DNA of 64,000 nucleotides from Shimia abyssi (lineage in GTDB: Bacteria > Pseudomonadota > Alphaproteobacteria > Rhodobacterales > Rhodobacteraceae). A model generated the notes under the pieces. That model did no database searches. It was not told where the DNA came from and saw nothing but the letters and a program-made list of their open reading frames with translations. The first letter of the stretch is position 1. Each line of letters begins with the position of its first letter. This document shows positions 36,546 through 45,821 of the stretch, piece after piece. The stretch covers positions 453,429-517,428 of the forward strand of contig NZ_PYGJ01000002.1 in assembly GCF_003014475.1 (NCBI RefSeq), given 5' to 3'. A program made the translations under genes and the position numbers.

Positions 36546-37754
36546 ATGACCCATATCGTTGTGGTCGGAGGCGGCCAAGCCAGTGAGAGCCTAGTTGCAA
36601 ATTTACGGAAACACGGCTTTGACGGCCAGATCACACTCTTGTCGGACGAACCCACCCCACCATACCAGCGCCCTCCACTTTCCAAGGCCTATCTGCTTGG
36701 CGACATGACAAAAGAGCGCCTGCAATTACGCCCTGACAGCTTTTACGAAGACCAGAATATCACCCTGCGCCTGTCGACCCGTGTGACCGCGATCAATGCC
36801 CAGGCCAAAACCATTCGTACCGCCAATGATGTCATATCCTATGACCAGCTTGTGCTCACCACAGGCGCGACACCGCGCCGCCTGCCCGCCGCGATAGGCG
36901 GCGAACTAGCGGGCGTTCACGTGGTGCGCAACCTCGCCGACGTGGATGGCATGGCGCCTTCGTTCAAACAAGGTGCCCGTGCCTTGATCGTCGGGGGCGG
37001 CTATATCGGACTCGAAGCGGCCGCCGTCGCCACCAAGCTTGGTGTTTCTGTCACCCTGGTCGAAATGTCCGATCGTATTCTGCAACGTGTCGCTGCTCCA
37101 GAAACCAGCGCCTACTTCCGCGACTTACACACCAGTCACGGTGTCGAAATTCGCGAAGGCATCGGTCTCGACCGGCTGGAAGGCGACGACAAAGTAACAA
37201 GCGCCAAGCTCAGCGACGGCACCGACATTCCGGTAGATTTCGTCATTGTGGGTGTTGGCGTGACACCGGGCACCGAACTGGCCGAGGCCGCCGGGCTCGA
37301 CATCCAAAATGGCATCAAGACCGATGCCCAAGGCCGCACTTCAGATCCCTCCATCTGGGCGGCTGGCGATTGCGCCAGCTTCCCATGGAAGGGCGGCCGC
37401 ATTCGTCTTGAGAGCGTCCCAAACGCAATTGACCAAGCCGCTGTCATCGCGCAAAACATCATGGGTGCCGAAAAGGATTACGTTGCGACGCCTTGGTTCT
37501 GGTCCGATCAATACGACGTCAAACTTCAGATTGCAGGCCTGAATGCCGGTTACGATGCAATTGTCACCCGCCAAGGCGAGGGCAAAACCGCGTCCTTCTG
37601 GTACTATCATGGCGACACGCTCCTCGCCGTGGACGCCATGAACGACCCACGCGCCTATATGGTAGCCAAACGTCTGATCGAGGCGGGCAAATCTCCCGAT
37701 CCCGCAAATGTCCGCAACCCGGATTTCCCGGCCAAAGACTTACTGAAAGCCTGA
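36546..37754 (+). CDS. FAD-dependent ferredoxin/rubredoxin-NAD(+) reductase family protein
   Basis: 402 aa, two-dinucleotide-fold oxidoreductase. The FAD entry is IVVVGGGQASESLVANLR at the N terminus, the NAD entry ALIVGGGYIGLEAAAVATKLG near residue 145, and the second FAD segment SIWAAGDCASFPW near 275. The C-terminal domain is the reductase type found with P450 or dioxygenase ferredoxins. It might supply electrons to AlkB, but the two genes are unlinked and that is only a guess. GGAGAACG precedes the ATG; a longer frame starting 51 bases upstream is less likely. No operon partner is visible. Confidence 0.88.
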   Translation: MTHIVVVGGGQASESLVANLRKHGFDGQITLLSDEPTPPYQRPPLSKAYLLGDMTKERLQLRPDSFYEDQNITLRLSTRVTAINAQAKTIRTANDVISYDQLVLTTGATPRRLPAAIGGELAGVHVVRNLADVDGMAPSFKQGARALIVGGGYIGLEAAAVATKLGVSVTLVEMSDRILQRVAAPETSAYFRDLHTSHGVEIREGIGLDRLEGDDKVTSAKLSDGTDIPVDFVIVGVGVTPGTELAEAAGLDIQNGIKTDAQGRTSDPSIWAAGDCASFPWKGGRIRLESVPNAIDQAAVIAQNIMGAEKDYVATPWFWSDQYDVKLQIAGLNAGYDAIVTRQGEGKTASFWYYHGDTLLAVDAMNDPRAYMVAKRLIEAGKSPDPANVRNPDFPAKDLLKA

Positions 37755-37839
37755 AACAGCCTAACGATTTGCATTCGGATCAATTCCAAGACGTCCACCC
37801 TCGGGGCAGCGGCATGCCCTGAGGCCGCTGGTCACTGCC

Positions 37840-39702
37840 TCAAACGCGCACATTTGCACGCGGACAGCAAAACCAGTGCAAGACATACTGCTCCGGCGGA
37901 TCATTCTCCGATCTCTCGGACTGGCCTATGTATCTGATAGACTGCTCCAACTCGTGCGAAAGTGCATATTTGGGCCGTTGGGACGAAATCCACTCGACCA
38001 CACTCCGCGCCAACGTGTTATAATCTGAATCGATGATCCTGCCGTACTTGGTCCTTTGCACAATTACCGCCGCTGCGAACAAGAAAACGCTCACGCGCTC
38101 TGCATCATCGCGCCCAGCCAACATCAGCTTAGGGTCCGCCAATAGCTCCAAAAAGTACCTTTAACGGATGTCCAAGACGCCTTCTGCCGATCGTAATCAC
38201 GACACAAATGGGCGGGCACTGACAGCGTAGCAAGAAAGTCCAGAGCATCCGGTGCCGTGGCAAGAAAACTGTGAAGATCTGGACGATGCAGCCCAAGTAT
38301 TTCAGCGGACTCGGACCAATCCTGATAGGCTTTGGCAAACTCTCATGCCGCAGGTCCAGCTTCTAGGCATATCGAAAACCTGCTTCAAAACTCTGGAAAA
38401 TGGCGTCCTGCTGCTTTGGCTGAACAAGCAGGCCTCGCAATATATCTGGCTCATCTGGCAATTCAGCTGTCCCCAAAGTCGGATTGAAATCTTCTTCGGC
38501 TTTGCTTTGCGCCAACAGCCGGGCAAACACGGTTTCGATTGGATCTCCTACAACATGCGTCTCTCCGAGCGCAACAAGCCCGGACAGCCAATTATAGGGT
38601 AGATGCTGTTTCAGGTAATGCGCGCGCCCAGATCCGTTGATCGCTCATAAAACACACCATCTCATTCAACCCGCTAGTCCGCAACCGCGCATCCCGCGCC
38701 GTCATAACCAGTCGTTTTGAAACAGTGACCCTCAGCAATTCCCTGCGCTCCGTCAACGCGGACTCCTCCGACGTCCCGGCAAGCTCATCCAGCATTTTGA
38801 GGCATTTGAGCGCACTGTAAGCTGTTTCCCTTTGCACCTTCCTCTTGTCATTGAATGCCTGCTTAGCACATACCCGGCCCGCCTCATTCGCTGCACGAAA
38901 CCCATGCTCTGACCTGTACCAATCGTGGGTAGCAGCGCGCACTTTCAAGCTCTCAAGTCGTTCAATCAAATTTATCGTCGCAAAAGATCGGGACAATCGT
39001 TTGGCCGTGTCCAACACCGAAATCGCGCGCGGATAGGCGTCAAGCTTTGCATTGGCCCACCCCATGGATTCGCATCACTCAGCATTGTCATGCCACGCAG
39101 GTTTGGCCGCGTCGTAGATCGCATTTATTTCAGAAACGAGACCATCCCGCGTCTGAAGCACACTTCCCACGTCGCGCTCGATATTGATGGCCGCTTTGCG
39201 GGCATGAGCGGCGGAATAATAATGCGCACGCTGACGGAACTCGCTTTGTTCCCGAACCGCGCAAACACTGCCATACGCATGTGATGAACTGCATCACCAA
39301 ATCGATTTCCGTTCAACATGCTGTCGTAGAACTCCTTGGCAAACAGCAACGCAGCCCATCATCCACGACCCAACCCGCCGCAATGACCGCGCGCGCACCT
39401 TTCCCGATCAGCGTCTGCGACAGGTTCGCCGCGATCGGAGAGGCGTTCTCTTCCAAGCAGCCTAGATGGCAACAATTGAGAAACACAAACTTGGGAACAA
39501 ACCGCATATTGCGCAATTCCGCAGAGGTCAGGCCGATCCCGCCCGATAGGACCAGCCCTGCCCGTTGTCCAATAGCAGACTCCTGCAATATTCTGTGTGC
39601 TGCAATGTGCATGATCTTGAACGGGTGCGGCATCACCCGTTCATACCCCATAAAAGCACCAACCAGACCGGCCTGAGCAGCAAGTTCACAAAGAAACTTT
39701 TA
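37840..39702 (-). pseudogene. Decayed CHAT-protease/TPR-type protein
   Basis: Fragments of one protein lie on the minus strand in several frames. The region nearest 39700 reads KFLCELAAQAGLVGAFMGYERVMPHPFKIMHIAAH, the CHAT domain with catalytic His, and continues to VFLNCCHLG with the catalytic Cys. A shift near 39330 moves the frame to LFAKEFYDSMLNGNRFGDAVH (CHAT tail). A further shift gives a helical part encoded at 39065-38592 (ALKCLKMLDELAGTSEESALTERRELL), and a last piece at 38151-37840. An in-frame TAA at 39700-39702 closes the frame upstream, so the original N terminus is missing. CHAT proteases are caspase-like cysteine peptidases, often in defence or signalling. At least three frame breaks make this a pseudogene. 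Confidence 0.75.
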
Positions 39703-39751
39703 GGGCGTTCGTTTTGGGGGATCAGCTGCTAACAGCTATGACCGTTAACAA

Positions 39752-39795
39752 CCTGTTGCAACAGGGGCCAACCGAACGGGGCATAGGTTGGCCCT
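39752..39795 (-). terminator. Hairpins after the ThDP-enzyme gene
   Basis: GGGCCAACC/GGTTGGCCC (9-bp stem, 12-nt loop) lies 8 bases past the stop of the minus-strand gene, and a perfect 14-bp palindrome CCTGTTGCAACAGG lies just beyond. No strong T tract, so I call it a likely but imperfect terminator. Confidence 0.5.
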
Positions 39796-39801
39796 GATTT
39801 C

Positions 39802-41595
39802 CTAGGTTGCGACGTGGCTCACATCTTCGTCTGGGCTATAAATGTCGAGGATATTCCAGTGGCCGGTTGTAGGCGTCGGGTTATTGATCATCGCGACATC
39901 CAGAACTGTTGGCCTTCCGCTGGCAATTGCGGCCTCAAGCGCGGGTTTAAGCTGTTCTGCGCTCTCAATCTTCACGCCATCGGCTCCATACGCGCGTGCA
40001 ATCACAGCATAGTCGGGACCGAATTCAGGTGCACCGGCTTCGCCGGGATGCAATGTTCCATAGGTCAGGCCGTAGTGAGCCTTTTGTAGGCCAGCAATGG
40101 TACCAAAGGCATTGTTGTTCATCACCAACCAGATGATACCCAAGCCCTGTTCAACTGCTGTTGCCAGCATAGCCGGGTTCTGGCCAAAACCGCCGTCTCC
40201 AACAAGGCTCAGCACCACGCGTTCTGGTGCTGCGGTCTTAGCGCCAATTGCACTGGGAGGACCAAATCCCATGGTGGCAAAACCGCCGGGTGTCAGGATC
40301 GATCCTGGGGTCAAGATGTCAAACTGCTGGCCAACGCCGTTTTTGTTCCAGCCCACATCAGTGGTAATAATCGCGTCATCCGGCAACGCAGCGCGCGTGT
40401 CGGCCAAAATGCGTTCAGGCATCATCGGGAACGCATCAGACGTCTGGTTAGCCACATTCGAGGCCTTAAACGCTGAGCGGAAATTGGCGATCTTCTGCGC
40501 CAGACCGGGGCGCCGAAATCCGTCGGGATACATTTCCCTTGCCACTCGCGCCAGAACGCGCAGAGCGTTTTTGGCATCGGCCACAGCCCCGATTTCGGTG
40601 GGGTAGTTGCGACCGATTTCCGACGGTTCAATGTCGATATGGATAACTTTGGTCTTGTCGTCCTTACCACCAATGTTGAACGTGTAACCGGGATACCAAC
40701 TGGAACAGTCGGCCTCTTTGAATCGGGTGCCAATAGCTAGGATATAGTCGGCATTCAAACACGTCTGATTTACCAGTTCCGTGCCCCAGAAACCCGTCAT
40801 ACCCATGACCAGCGGATGGTCATCGCGCAAGGCACCTTTGCCCATCAAAGAATGCGCAACAGGCAGCCCCATATGGTCCACAAGCTCGCGCAATTCTTCC
40901 GAGGCTTTCGCCAACAGGATACCGCCACCAACATAGGCTACAGGGTTTTCCGCTTTAGCCAGCCGCGAAATAATTTTGCGCGCGGTTTCGTCATCCAGAG
41001 AAGGTTTCAGCAACGCCCGCGTGTTTTGCGTCACGCGATCAAAGGTCGACCCATCGATAACTTCCGAGAAGATATCCATCGGCACATTGACCAGAACCGG
41101 ACCGGGTTGACCACTTTCGGCAAGATGGAAAGCTTTTTCCAGAATTTCGGCCATCAAGTCGGCGCGGTCCACGCGCCATGCGCGTTTCACGAACGGGCGA
41201 TAGATTTCGTACTGAGCTGCATCGGCATGCAAGTTCACCTCTTGGTGGGGGTGCTTGCCATAATAGTGAGTGGGAATGTCCCCGGCGATGACAACCATGG
41301 GAATACAGTCAAGCGCTGCATTCGCGACTCCGGTGGCACAGTTGGTCAGTCCCGGCGAGAGGTGAGAGAGCACCACCGAGGCCCTTCCGGTCACACGCGC
41401 GTATCCATCTGCGGCATGGCTGGCAATCTGCTCGTGACGCACGTTAACAAATTCGATCGGGCTTTCAGCAAGCGCCGCCAACACCGCGATATTTGTGTGA
41501 CCGCAGAGGCCAAAGATATGCTTGATATCGCGCTGTTCCAAATAGTCAACAAGGTGTTCAGCGACCGTTTTAGTGTTTACGTGTGAACCGTCCAT
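39802..41595 (-). CDS. Thiamine diphosphate-dependent lyase/decarboxylase of unknown substrate
   Basis: 597 aa, acetolactate synthase/benzoylformate decarboxylase-like fold. The catalytic Glu is in VNVRHEQIASHAADGYARVTG (about 50-70). The central domain has AYVGGGILLAKAS. The ThDP/Mg motif is LVGDGGFGQNPAMLATAVEQGLGIIWLVMNNNAFG (GDGG...NN, about 465-498). It does not resemble the textbook Xsc sequence closely, and it lacks the regulatory subunit expected of acetolactate synthase. A 2-oxo acid decarboxylase or C-C lyase giving an aldehyde is plausible because an acylating aldehyde dehydrogenase gene is immediately upstream. Their start and stop overlap as TAATG. Confidence 0.8.
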   Translation of the reverse strand: MDGSHVNTKTVAEHLVDYLEQRDIKHIFGLCGHTNIAVLAALAESPIEFVNVRHEQIASHAADGYARVTGRASVVLSHLSPGLTNCATGVANAALDCIPMVVIAGDIPTHYYGKHPHQEVNLHADAAQYEIYRPFVKRAWRVDRADLMAEILEKAFHLAESGQPGPVLVNVPMDIFSEVIDGSTFDRVTQNTRALLKPSLDDETARKIISRLAKAENPVAYVGGGILLAKASEELRELVDHMGLPVAHSLMGKGALRDDHPLVMGMTGFWGTELVNQTCLNADYILAIGTRFKEADCSSWYPGYTFNIGGKDDKTKVIHIDIEPSEIGRNYPTEIGAVADAKNALRVLARVAREMYPDGFRRPGLAQKIANFRSAFKASNVANQTSDAFPMMPERILADTRAALPDDAIITTDVGWNKNGVGQQFDILTPGSILTPGGFATMGFGPPSAIGAKTAAPERVVLSLVGDGGFGQNPAMLATAVEQGLGIIWLVMNNNAFGTIAGLQKAHYGLTYGTLHPGEAGAPEFGPDYAVIARAYGADGVKIESAEQLKPALEAAIASGRPTVLDVAMINNPTPTTGHWNILDIYSPDEDVSHVAT

Positions 41596-43004
41596 TACGC
41601 GACCTCCTGACCAAAGAACTCACCGAACAGCTCTTCCTCAGAAGGGCGATCTTCGGGGATCGGGCGGCTAACCCAAGTGTAGTTCATCATGTGTTTCATA
41701 GTGACGTTTTCGTTGGTGATGTTGCCACCCCAGATGCCGCAACCCAGCGAAGAGGTCATCGGCATACCATTGGTCCAGGCGCCAGCGTTGGCTTTGGATT
41801 GCGGCTGGCGCACCATCATGCGGCTAACGGGCGCGCAACGGGCAAGTGCGTCGATATTATCATCATCGTGGCTGTAGATTCCGCAGGAATGGCCTTTACC
41901 GCCGATGGCATAAATCTGGCTGACCGTGTCCAACGCGTCATCAAAGGTCTCAAAATGATAAAGCGCCATCAGCGTAGTCAGCTTTTCTTTTGAAAACTTG
42001 TGCTCAGCTCCGATCTGTCCCTGATTTTCCACCATCAAGAATTTTCGATCCTCGGGGATCGAGAACCCAGCGAAATCAGCTGTTTGCTGTGGTTTGCAAG
42101 CGATGGTCGGAAAAGTGCGGTTGCCTTTGTCATCCCACATGGCGCGTTCCAACAGGGCCTTTTCTTCTGCGTTGCACAGGTAACCGCCTTCAGCCTCAAG
42201 AGCGGCAACCATGTCGCCATAGACCGATTTCTGGATGATGATATTTCCGTCAGCCGAGCAGCCCGATCCAAAGTCAGAGGTCTTCGAAATGCGAGTGTTC
42301 ATCGCGGCGATGTCCAGATCAGCGGTTTCGTCAATCACGATAGATGAATTGCCAGCGCCGACACCATACGCCGGACGCCCTGAGGAATACGCCGCCTTGA
42401 CCATCGGTTTCCCGCCCGTGGCGAGCGTCAAGTCACATTCCTCCATAAGGTGTTGCGTCATCGGGATCGAAGGCTGTCGGATGGATTGGAACAGATCTTT
42501 TGGCGCGCCCACCGCTTCACAGGCCGCGCGCATGGCTTCGACCATCTCGAACGTCGTCTGAGCGGTGCGCGGGTGGGGCGAAAAGATCACCGCATTGCGC
42601 GCATTGGCCGAGGACACGCCTGTGACAGGAGGCGTCATCGCCGGATTGGTCATCGGCACCAGCGAGGCAATCACCCCTGCAGGTTTGGCATATTTGACCA
42701 ATCCTTTGGCCTCATCCACTTCTACAACGCCGGTCGAGGGCGTGCGCAGCACATCACGCAAAACCATATGGATTTTGAAACGTTTCCCGGGGCGACCTTC
42801 GCGGTCACCTATGGCGCTTTCATCTACGCCCTGCTGTGCAAGTCGGGTGAAGGTCTTTTCGTTTCCGGCGTACCAAGCAATTGCCTGACTCAAGCGGTTC
42901 AGATCTTCTTGGCTCCAGTTTTCGATTTCAGCCATGGCGTTGCGGGCGCGCGCAATCATATCCGCGACTTCAACGCGTTCTTGTTCTGTCAATTCTCGTG
43001 CCAT
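41595..43004 (-). CDS. CoA-acylating aldehyde dehydrogenase (sulfoacetaldehyde dehydrogenase-like)
   Basis: 469 aa, NAD(P)-linked dehydrogenase that should turn an aldehyde plus CoA into an acyl-CoA. The N-terminal half has PAGVIASLVPMTNPAMTPPVTG. The catalytic Cys is in SDFGSGCSADGNIII (near residue 245). The C-terminal segment SSLGCGIWGGNITNENVTMKHMMNYTW is typical of the acylating group that includes the sulfoacetaldehyde dehydrogenases SauS. Family similarity does not fix the substrate, since the surrounding genes give no sulfonate link. It is translationally coupled to the ThDP-enzyme gene. Confidence 0.82.
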   Translation of the reverse strand: MARELTEQERVEVADMIARARNAMAEIENWSQEDLNRLSQAIAWYAGNEKTFTRLAQQGVDESAIGDREGRPGKRFKIHMVLRDVLRTPSTGVVEVDEAKGLVKYAKPAGVIASLVPMTNPAMTPPVTGVSSANARNAVIFSPHPRTAQTTFEMVEAMRAACEAVGAPKDLFQSIRQPSIPMTQHLMEECDLTLATGGKPMVKAAYSSGRPAYGVGAGNSSIVIDETADLDIAAMNTRISKTSDFGSGCSADGNIIIQKSVYGDMVAALEAEGGYLCNAEEKALLERAMWDDKGNRTFPTIACKPQQTADFAGFSIPEDRKFLMVENQGQIGAEHKFSKEKLTTLMALYHFETFDDALDTVSQIYAIGGKGHSCGIYSHDDDNIDALARCAPVSRMMVRQPQSKANAGAWTNGMPMTSSLGCGIWGGNITNENVTMKHMMNYTWVSRPIPEDRPSEEELFGEFFGQEVA

Positions 43005-43031
43005 GAGGCATCCTCTGTTTTCTGAATAGGG

Positions 43032-43895
43032 TCAGGCCGCCAGTCGATTGACTTCGCGGCGTTTTGAGCGGGCAGACCCAAAGGTCTGTTTTGCATGGGT
43101 CAGGCAGCGCCGCGCGTGCTCTTCATAGCCAAGCTCAGCCACACGGCTCTGGTTAGGGAGTTCGATGGAGTAATTCATAGGCGGACATCGCTCAATGACA
43201 CCGGAAAAGTCGATCCAACCTTCTCCGGGATACAGCCGTGCATCACGCGCCAACTGGATCATGCCTTCGCGAGTGTCCGCGATACCGGGTAGGCAGTCCG
43301 AAATGTGCAGGAAATGAAGCCACTCGGGCGGCACATGCAGCAACTCACCAAGATCTACGCGCGACAAATGCAGATAAAGGGTATCGACAAGGATGCCACC
43401 ATTGGGTCGATCCGCTGCCCGCACGATGTCGAGCACTTCGTCCAATGTTCTCAGGCGCGAAAATGACGGAAACTCAAGATCAATGGTCAGTCCAAAGGGC
43501 GCGGCTAGGTCACATGTTTCTGCATACACATCCAGCAAGAAATTGCGGTCGTCACGCCGGGTGGTCCAAGCTGACATAATCATGTGCCCTGCGCCCAGCT
43601 CCCCCCCCAGTTCAAGTGCGGGCTCAAATGATCGGGGATCGCAATCCTCGGTGATGCGCGCTAACTCGATATCCAGCACCTTAAGTCCAGTTGTGCTCAG
43701 AGCGGTCTTGGTCGCTTGCACCTGCGCTTTTTCCAAGGGCGAATGAGAAAACTCGCCGGGAACATTCATTGGGATGAACCGCGGGCTGATCGCGTCGTAT
43801 CCAGCCCGCGCCGCGACATAGACCAGCTCTGCGGGGGTGCAATTGATCAGTGTTAGATGTGCCAACGAATAAAGCGGGTCGTTTAGGTGCAGCAT
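43032..43895 (-). CDS. Sugar-phosphate isomerase/epimerase-type TIM-barrel protein
   Basis: 287 aa, xylose isomerase-like TIM barrel. Recognisable parts: a start (LAHLTLINCTPAELVYVAARAGYDAISPRFIPM), DIELARI with a potential metal Glu, IDLEFPSFSRLRTLDEVLDIV, LVDTLYLHLSRVD, and LHFLHISDCLPGI. It probably interconverts or cleaves a sugar or cyclitol-like acid. A TTG start 12 bases upstream is possible; ATG is preferred. It is the first gene of the second transcript in the cluster, followed by the acylating aldehyde dehydrogenase and ThDP enzyme. Confidence 0.78.
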   Translation of the reverse strand: MLHLNDPLYSLAHLTLINCTPAELVYVAARAGYDAISPRFIPMNVPGEFSHSPLEKAQVQATKTALSTTGLKVLDIELARITEDCDPRSFEPALELGGELGAGHMIMSAWTTRRDDRNFLLDVYAETCDLAAPFGLTIDLEFPSFSRLRTLDEVLDIVRAADRPNGGILVDTLYLHLSRVDLGELLHVPPEWLHFLHISDCLPGIADTREGMIQLARDARLYPGEGWIDFSGVIERCPPMNYSIELPNQSRVAELGYEEHARRCLTHAKQTFGSARSKRREVNRLAA

Positions 43896-43907
43896 TTCGG
43901 GGTCCAA

Positions 43908-44141
43908 TAATCAGGCTTATATCAACCTACGTTTTAAAAAATATCAGACATTTTATAAAACATCAATATTTTTCTGCCTGGCTATTTGGACTCATCGAAT
44001 TGTTCGAATAACCTCCCAGAAACAACTCACCCTGCTCCGGATTTTATCATCCTTTACAGAAACTTAGCGAACAGCATTACCCAACCGATGTCCGTACAAG
44101 GATGGCATTTGGCCTAAACTCGAAATCCGCCTGCTCTCATC
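43908..44141. promoter_or_regulatory. AT-rich promoter region of the TIM-barrel/ALDH/ThDP unit
   Basis: 234 bases, no gene. It holds AAAAAATATCAGA at 43936-43948, a 13-mer that recurs inverted at 51858-51870 upstream of the oxidoreductase and GntR genes. A second, similar AT-rich block follows at 43957-43973. This is a candidate operator of the cluster's GntR regulator. Confidence 0.45.
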
Positions 44142-44954
44142 TCAGGTTTTGTCTTCGTACAGCGGTAGAAAACGGGGCGGCATAGGGCCTTTGTTTCGCC
44201 CGCCCTGCTGCATCTGTTCCCAACCATGCGACAGCACACCAACTGACCGCGACAGACAAAACAATCCGCGTGACAGCGGTGGAGGAAAGCCAAGCTCACA
44301 AAAGATCACGGCCGTGGCGCCATCGATGTTCATGGCAATCTCGATGCCGCGCTGACGGCCGATCTCGGCCTGTACCGCCTCGCCGATATCTGCAAACATA
44401 CCATCTACTGTACCAGTGCTGGCAGCCTCGCGAACCATAGCCATCAAGCGAGGCGCACGAGGATCAACCGGCTTGTGAAATCGGTGACCAAAGCCCGAGA
44501 CGATCTTGCCATATGTTTCGCGCCAATGGGCGATGCCATCTCGCGTTGCGTCATTTAGATTGACACCAGCGTCCATCCGTTCGGCAATGTCGAGATAAAG
44601 CTCGGCGCATTGTTCCCCTGCACCACCATGCACGTCGCCCAGCATATTGACACCGGTGGCCATAACGTTGTTAAGGCCAACCCCACAAGTGGCTGCCATC
44701 CGGGCCGCAGCGATAGAGGGCGCTTGGGGGCCGTGGTCCACACCAGCGACAAGCGCGCATTCAAAAAGATCCGCCTCTGCTTTACTTGGCAGATCACCAC
44801 GCGTCATCAACCAGATCATTTGCGCAAACCCGACATTGCCAATCAAATCCTGAATGGGATGGCCGCGAAACTCGATTTGACCGGGTTTCATGTCGATAAT
44901 CGAGGTGCGCCACCAATGGCGGATCGCGTGCTCCTCTGTATTTTCAAGGCTCAT
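44142..44954 (-). CDS. Citryl-CoA lyase-like (short citrate synthase-fold) protein
   Basis: 270 aa, smaller than citrate synthase but built on its C-terminal catalytic fold. It keeps the counterparts of the active-site residues: His in GDVHGGAGEQ, His in SGFGHRFHKPVDPRAPRL, and Asp in MNIDGATAVIFCELG. Such short members are called citryl-CoA lyase and cleave or form a C-C bond next to a CoA thioester. The substrate in this cluster is not known. It follows aroE by 13 bases, in the same minus-strand transcript as the TRAP and quiC genes. Confidence 0.75.
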   Translation of the reverse strand: MSLENTEEHAIRHWWRTSIIDMKPGQIEFRGHPIQDLIGNVGFAQMIWLMTRGDLPSKAEADLFECALVAGVDHGPQAPSIAAARMAATCGVGLNNVMATGVNMLGDVHGGAGEQCAELYLDIAERMDAGVNLNDATRDGIAHWRETYGKIVSGFGHRFHKPVDPRAPRLMAMVREAASTGTVDGMFADIGEAVQAEIGRQRGIEIAMNIDGATAVIFCELGFPPPLSRGLFCLSRSVGVLSHGWEQMQQGGRNKGPMPPRFLPLYEDKT

Positions 44955-44967
44955 GGGTCTGCTGTCC

Positions 44968-45819
44968 TTAGGTCAAGTTGGTTTCAAGAAGCGTGTTCAG
45001 ATGTCGCGCCATGCGGTCATGATTTGGCGCATGACCGGTAATAAGGGCAAAGGCCTCCACCGCCTGCCATAGCGCCATAGCGGTACCGTTCATGACAGGC
45101 CGGCCCTGACGACGTGCTGTTTTGAGGAGTGTAGTCTCCGGTGGGAAATAAACAATATCAGCGATCCAGGCGTCTGGTGGCAACAAGCTTGGGTCAATTG
45201 CCATACCGGGATGACTGGCCATGCCCAGCGGTGTGCAGTTCACAAAGCCGGAAATGGTGTTCATCGATATAGCGTCAAGGATGCTACTGGCGTACCAGTG
45301 GGTCTTCGGTCTCAAAGACGACAGGCGTGATGTGACCTCTTTAGCCTTGCCAGGTTTTGGATCGAAAATGCAAACACGCGCGGCCCCGCAATCCGCAAGG
45401 GCCAATGCCACGGCGCGTCCTGCACCGCCTGCCCCCGAAAGCAGGATATTTTGCCCCTCTACCCTACCTATCCCACCCAACAGCGCTCCTCGAAACCCAC
45501 AATAATCCGTGTTATGGCCAATCCATCGCCCGTCACGGAAAAGCACAGTGTTGATCACCTCAAGATCACGCGCTGGCCCTTCAAGATGGTCTACTAATGT
45601 CGCTGCAAGCTCCTTGTACGGGTGAGTGATGTTGAGACCGCAATATTTGTTGGCTTGCGCTTCTGTCAGCAACGCACGTAATGCTGGCCCATCCAATTGG
45701 GTTCCGCCTGTATCGATCCGCTCATAGTGATACCCAAGCCCAAGCGCCGCACCCTCAGCTTCGTGCAAGGCTGGAGTTAGCGATGGGCCAATGTGATCTC
45801 CGATAAGTGCGGCTTTCAC
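44968..45819 (-). CDS. Shikimate (quinate) dehydrogenase family protein
   Basis: 283 aa, NAD(P)-dependent dehydrogenase. Shikimate-binding SLTP near residue 13 (GPSLTPALHEAE), KNITHPYK-type catalytic Lys segment GLNITHPYKELAATL (about 65), and nucleotide loop LSGAGGAGRAVALALADCG (about 126). GTG start, with a GGTGGG site and two bases between it and the quiC stop. Context with quiC and a TRAP transporter suggests a catabolic quinate/shikimate dehydrogenase rather than the biosynthetic AroE of the chorismate pathway. Confidence 0.85.
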   Translation of the reverse strand: MKAALIGDHIGPSLTPALHEAEGAALGLGYHYERIDTGGTQLDGPALRALLTEAQANKYCGLNITHPYKELAATLVDHLEGPARDLEVINTVLFRDGRWIGHNTDYCGFRGALLGGIGRVEGQNILLSGAGGAGRAVALALADCGAARVCIFDPKPGKAKEVTSRLSSLRPKTHWYASSILDAISMNTISGFVNCTPLGMASHPGMAIDPSLLPPDAWIADIVYFPPETTLLKTARRQGRPVMNGTAMALWQAVEAFALITGHAPNHDRMARHLNTLLETNLT

Positions 45820-45821
45820 TT

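Noticed and set aside
39802..41595. Calling the ThDP enzyme sulfoacetaldehyde acetyltransferase (Xsc) because an SauS-like dehydrogenase adjoins it
   Set aside because: Its sequence pattern resembles acetolactate synthase-type enzymes rather than the Xsc family I know, and no sulfonate transporter or pta is present.
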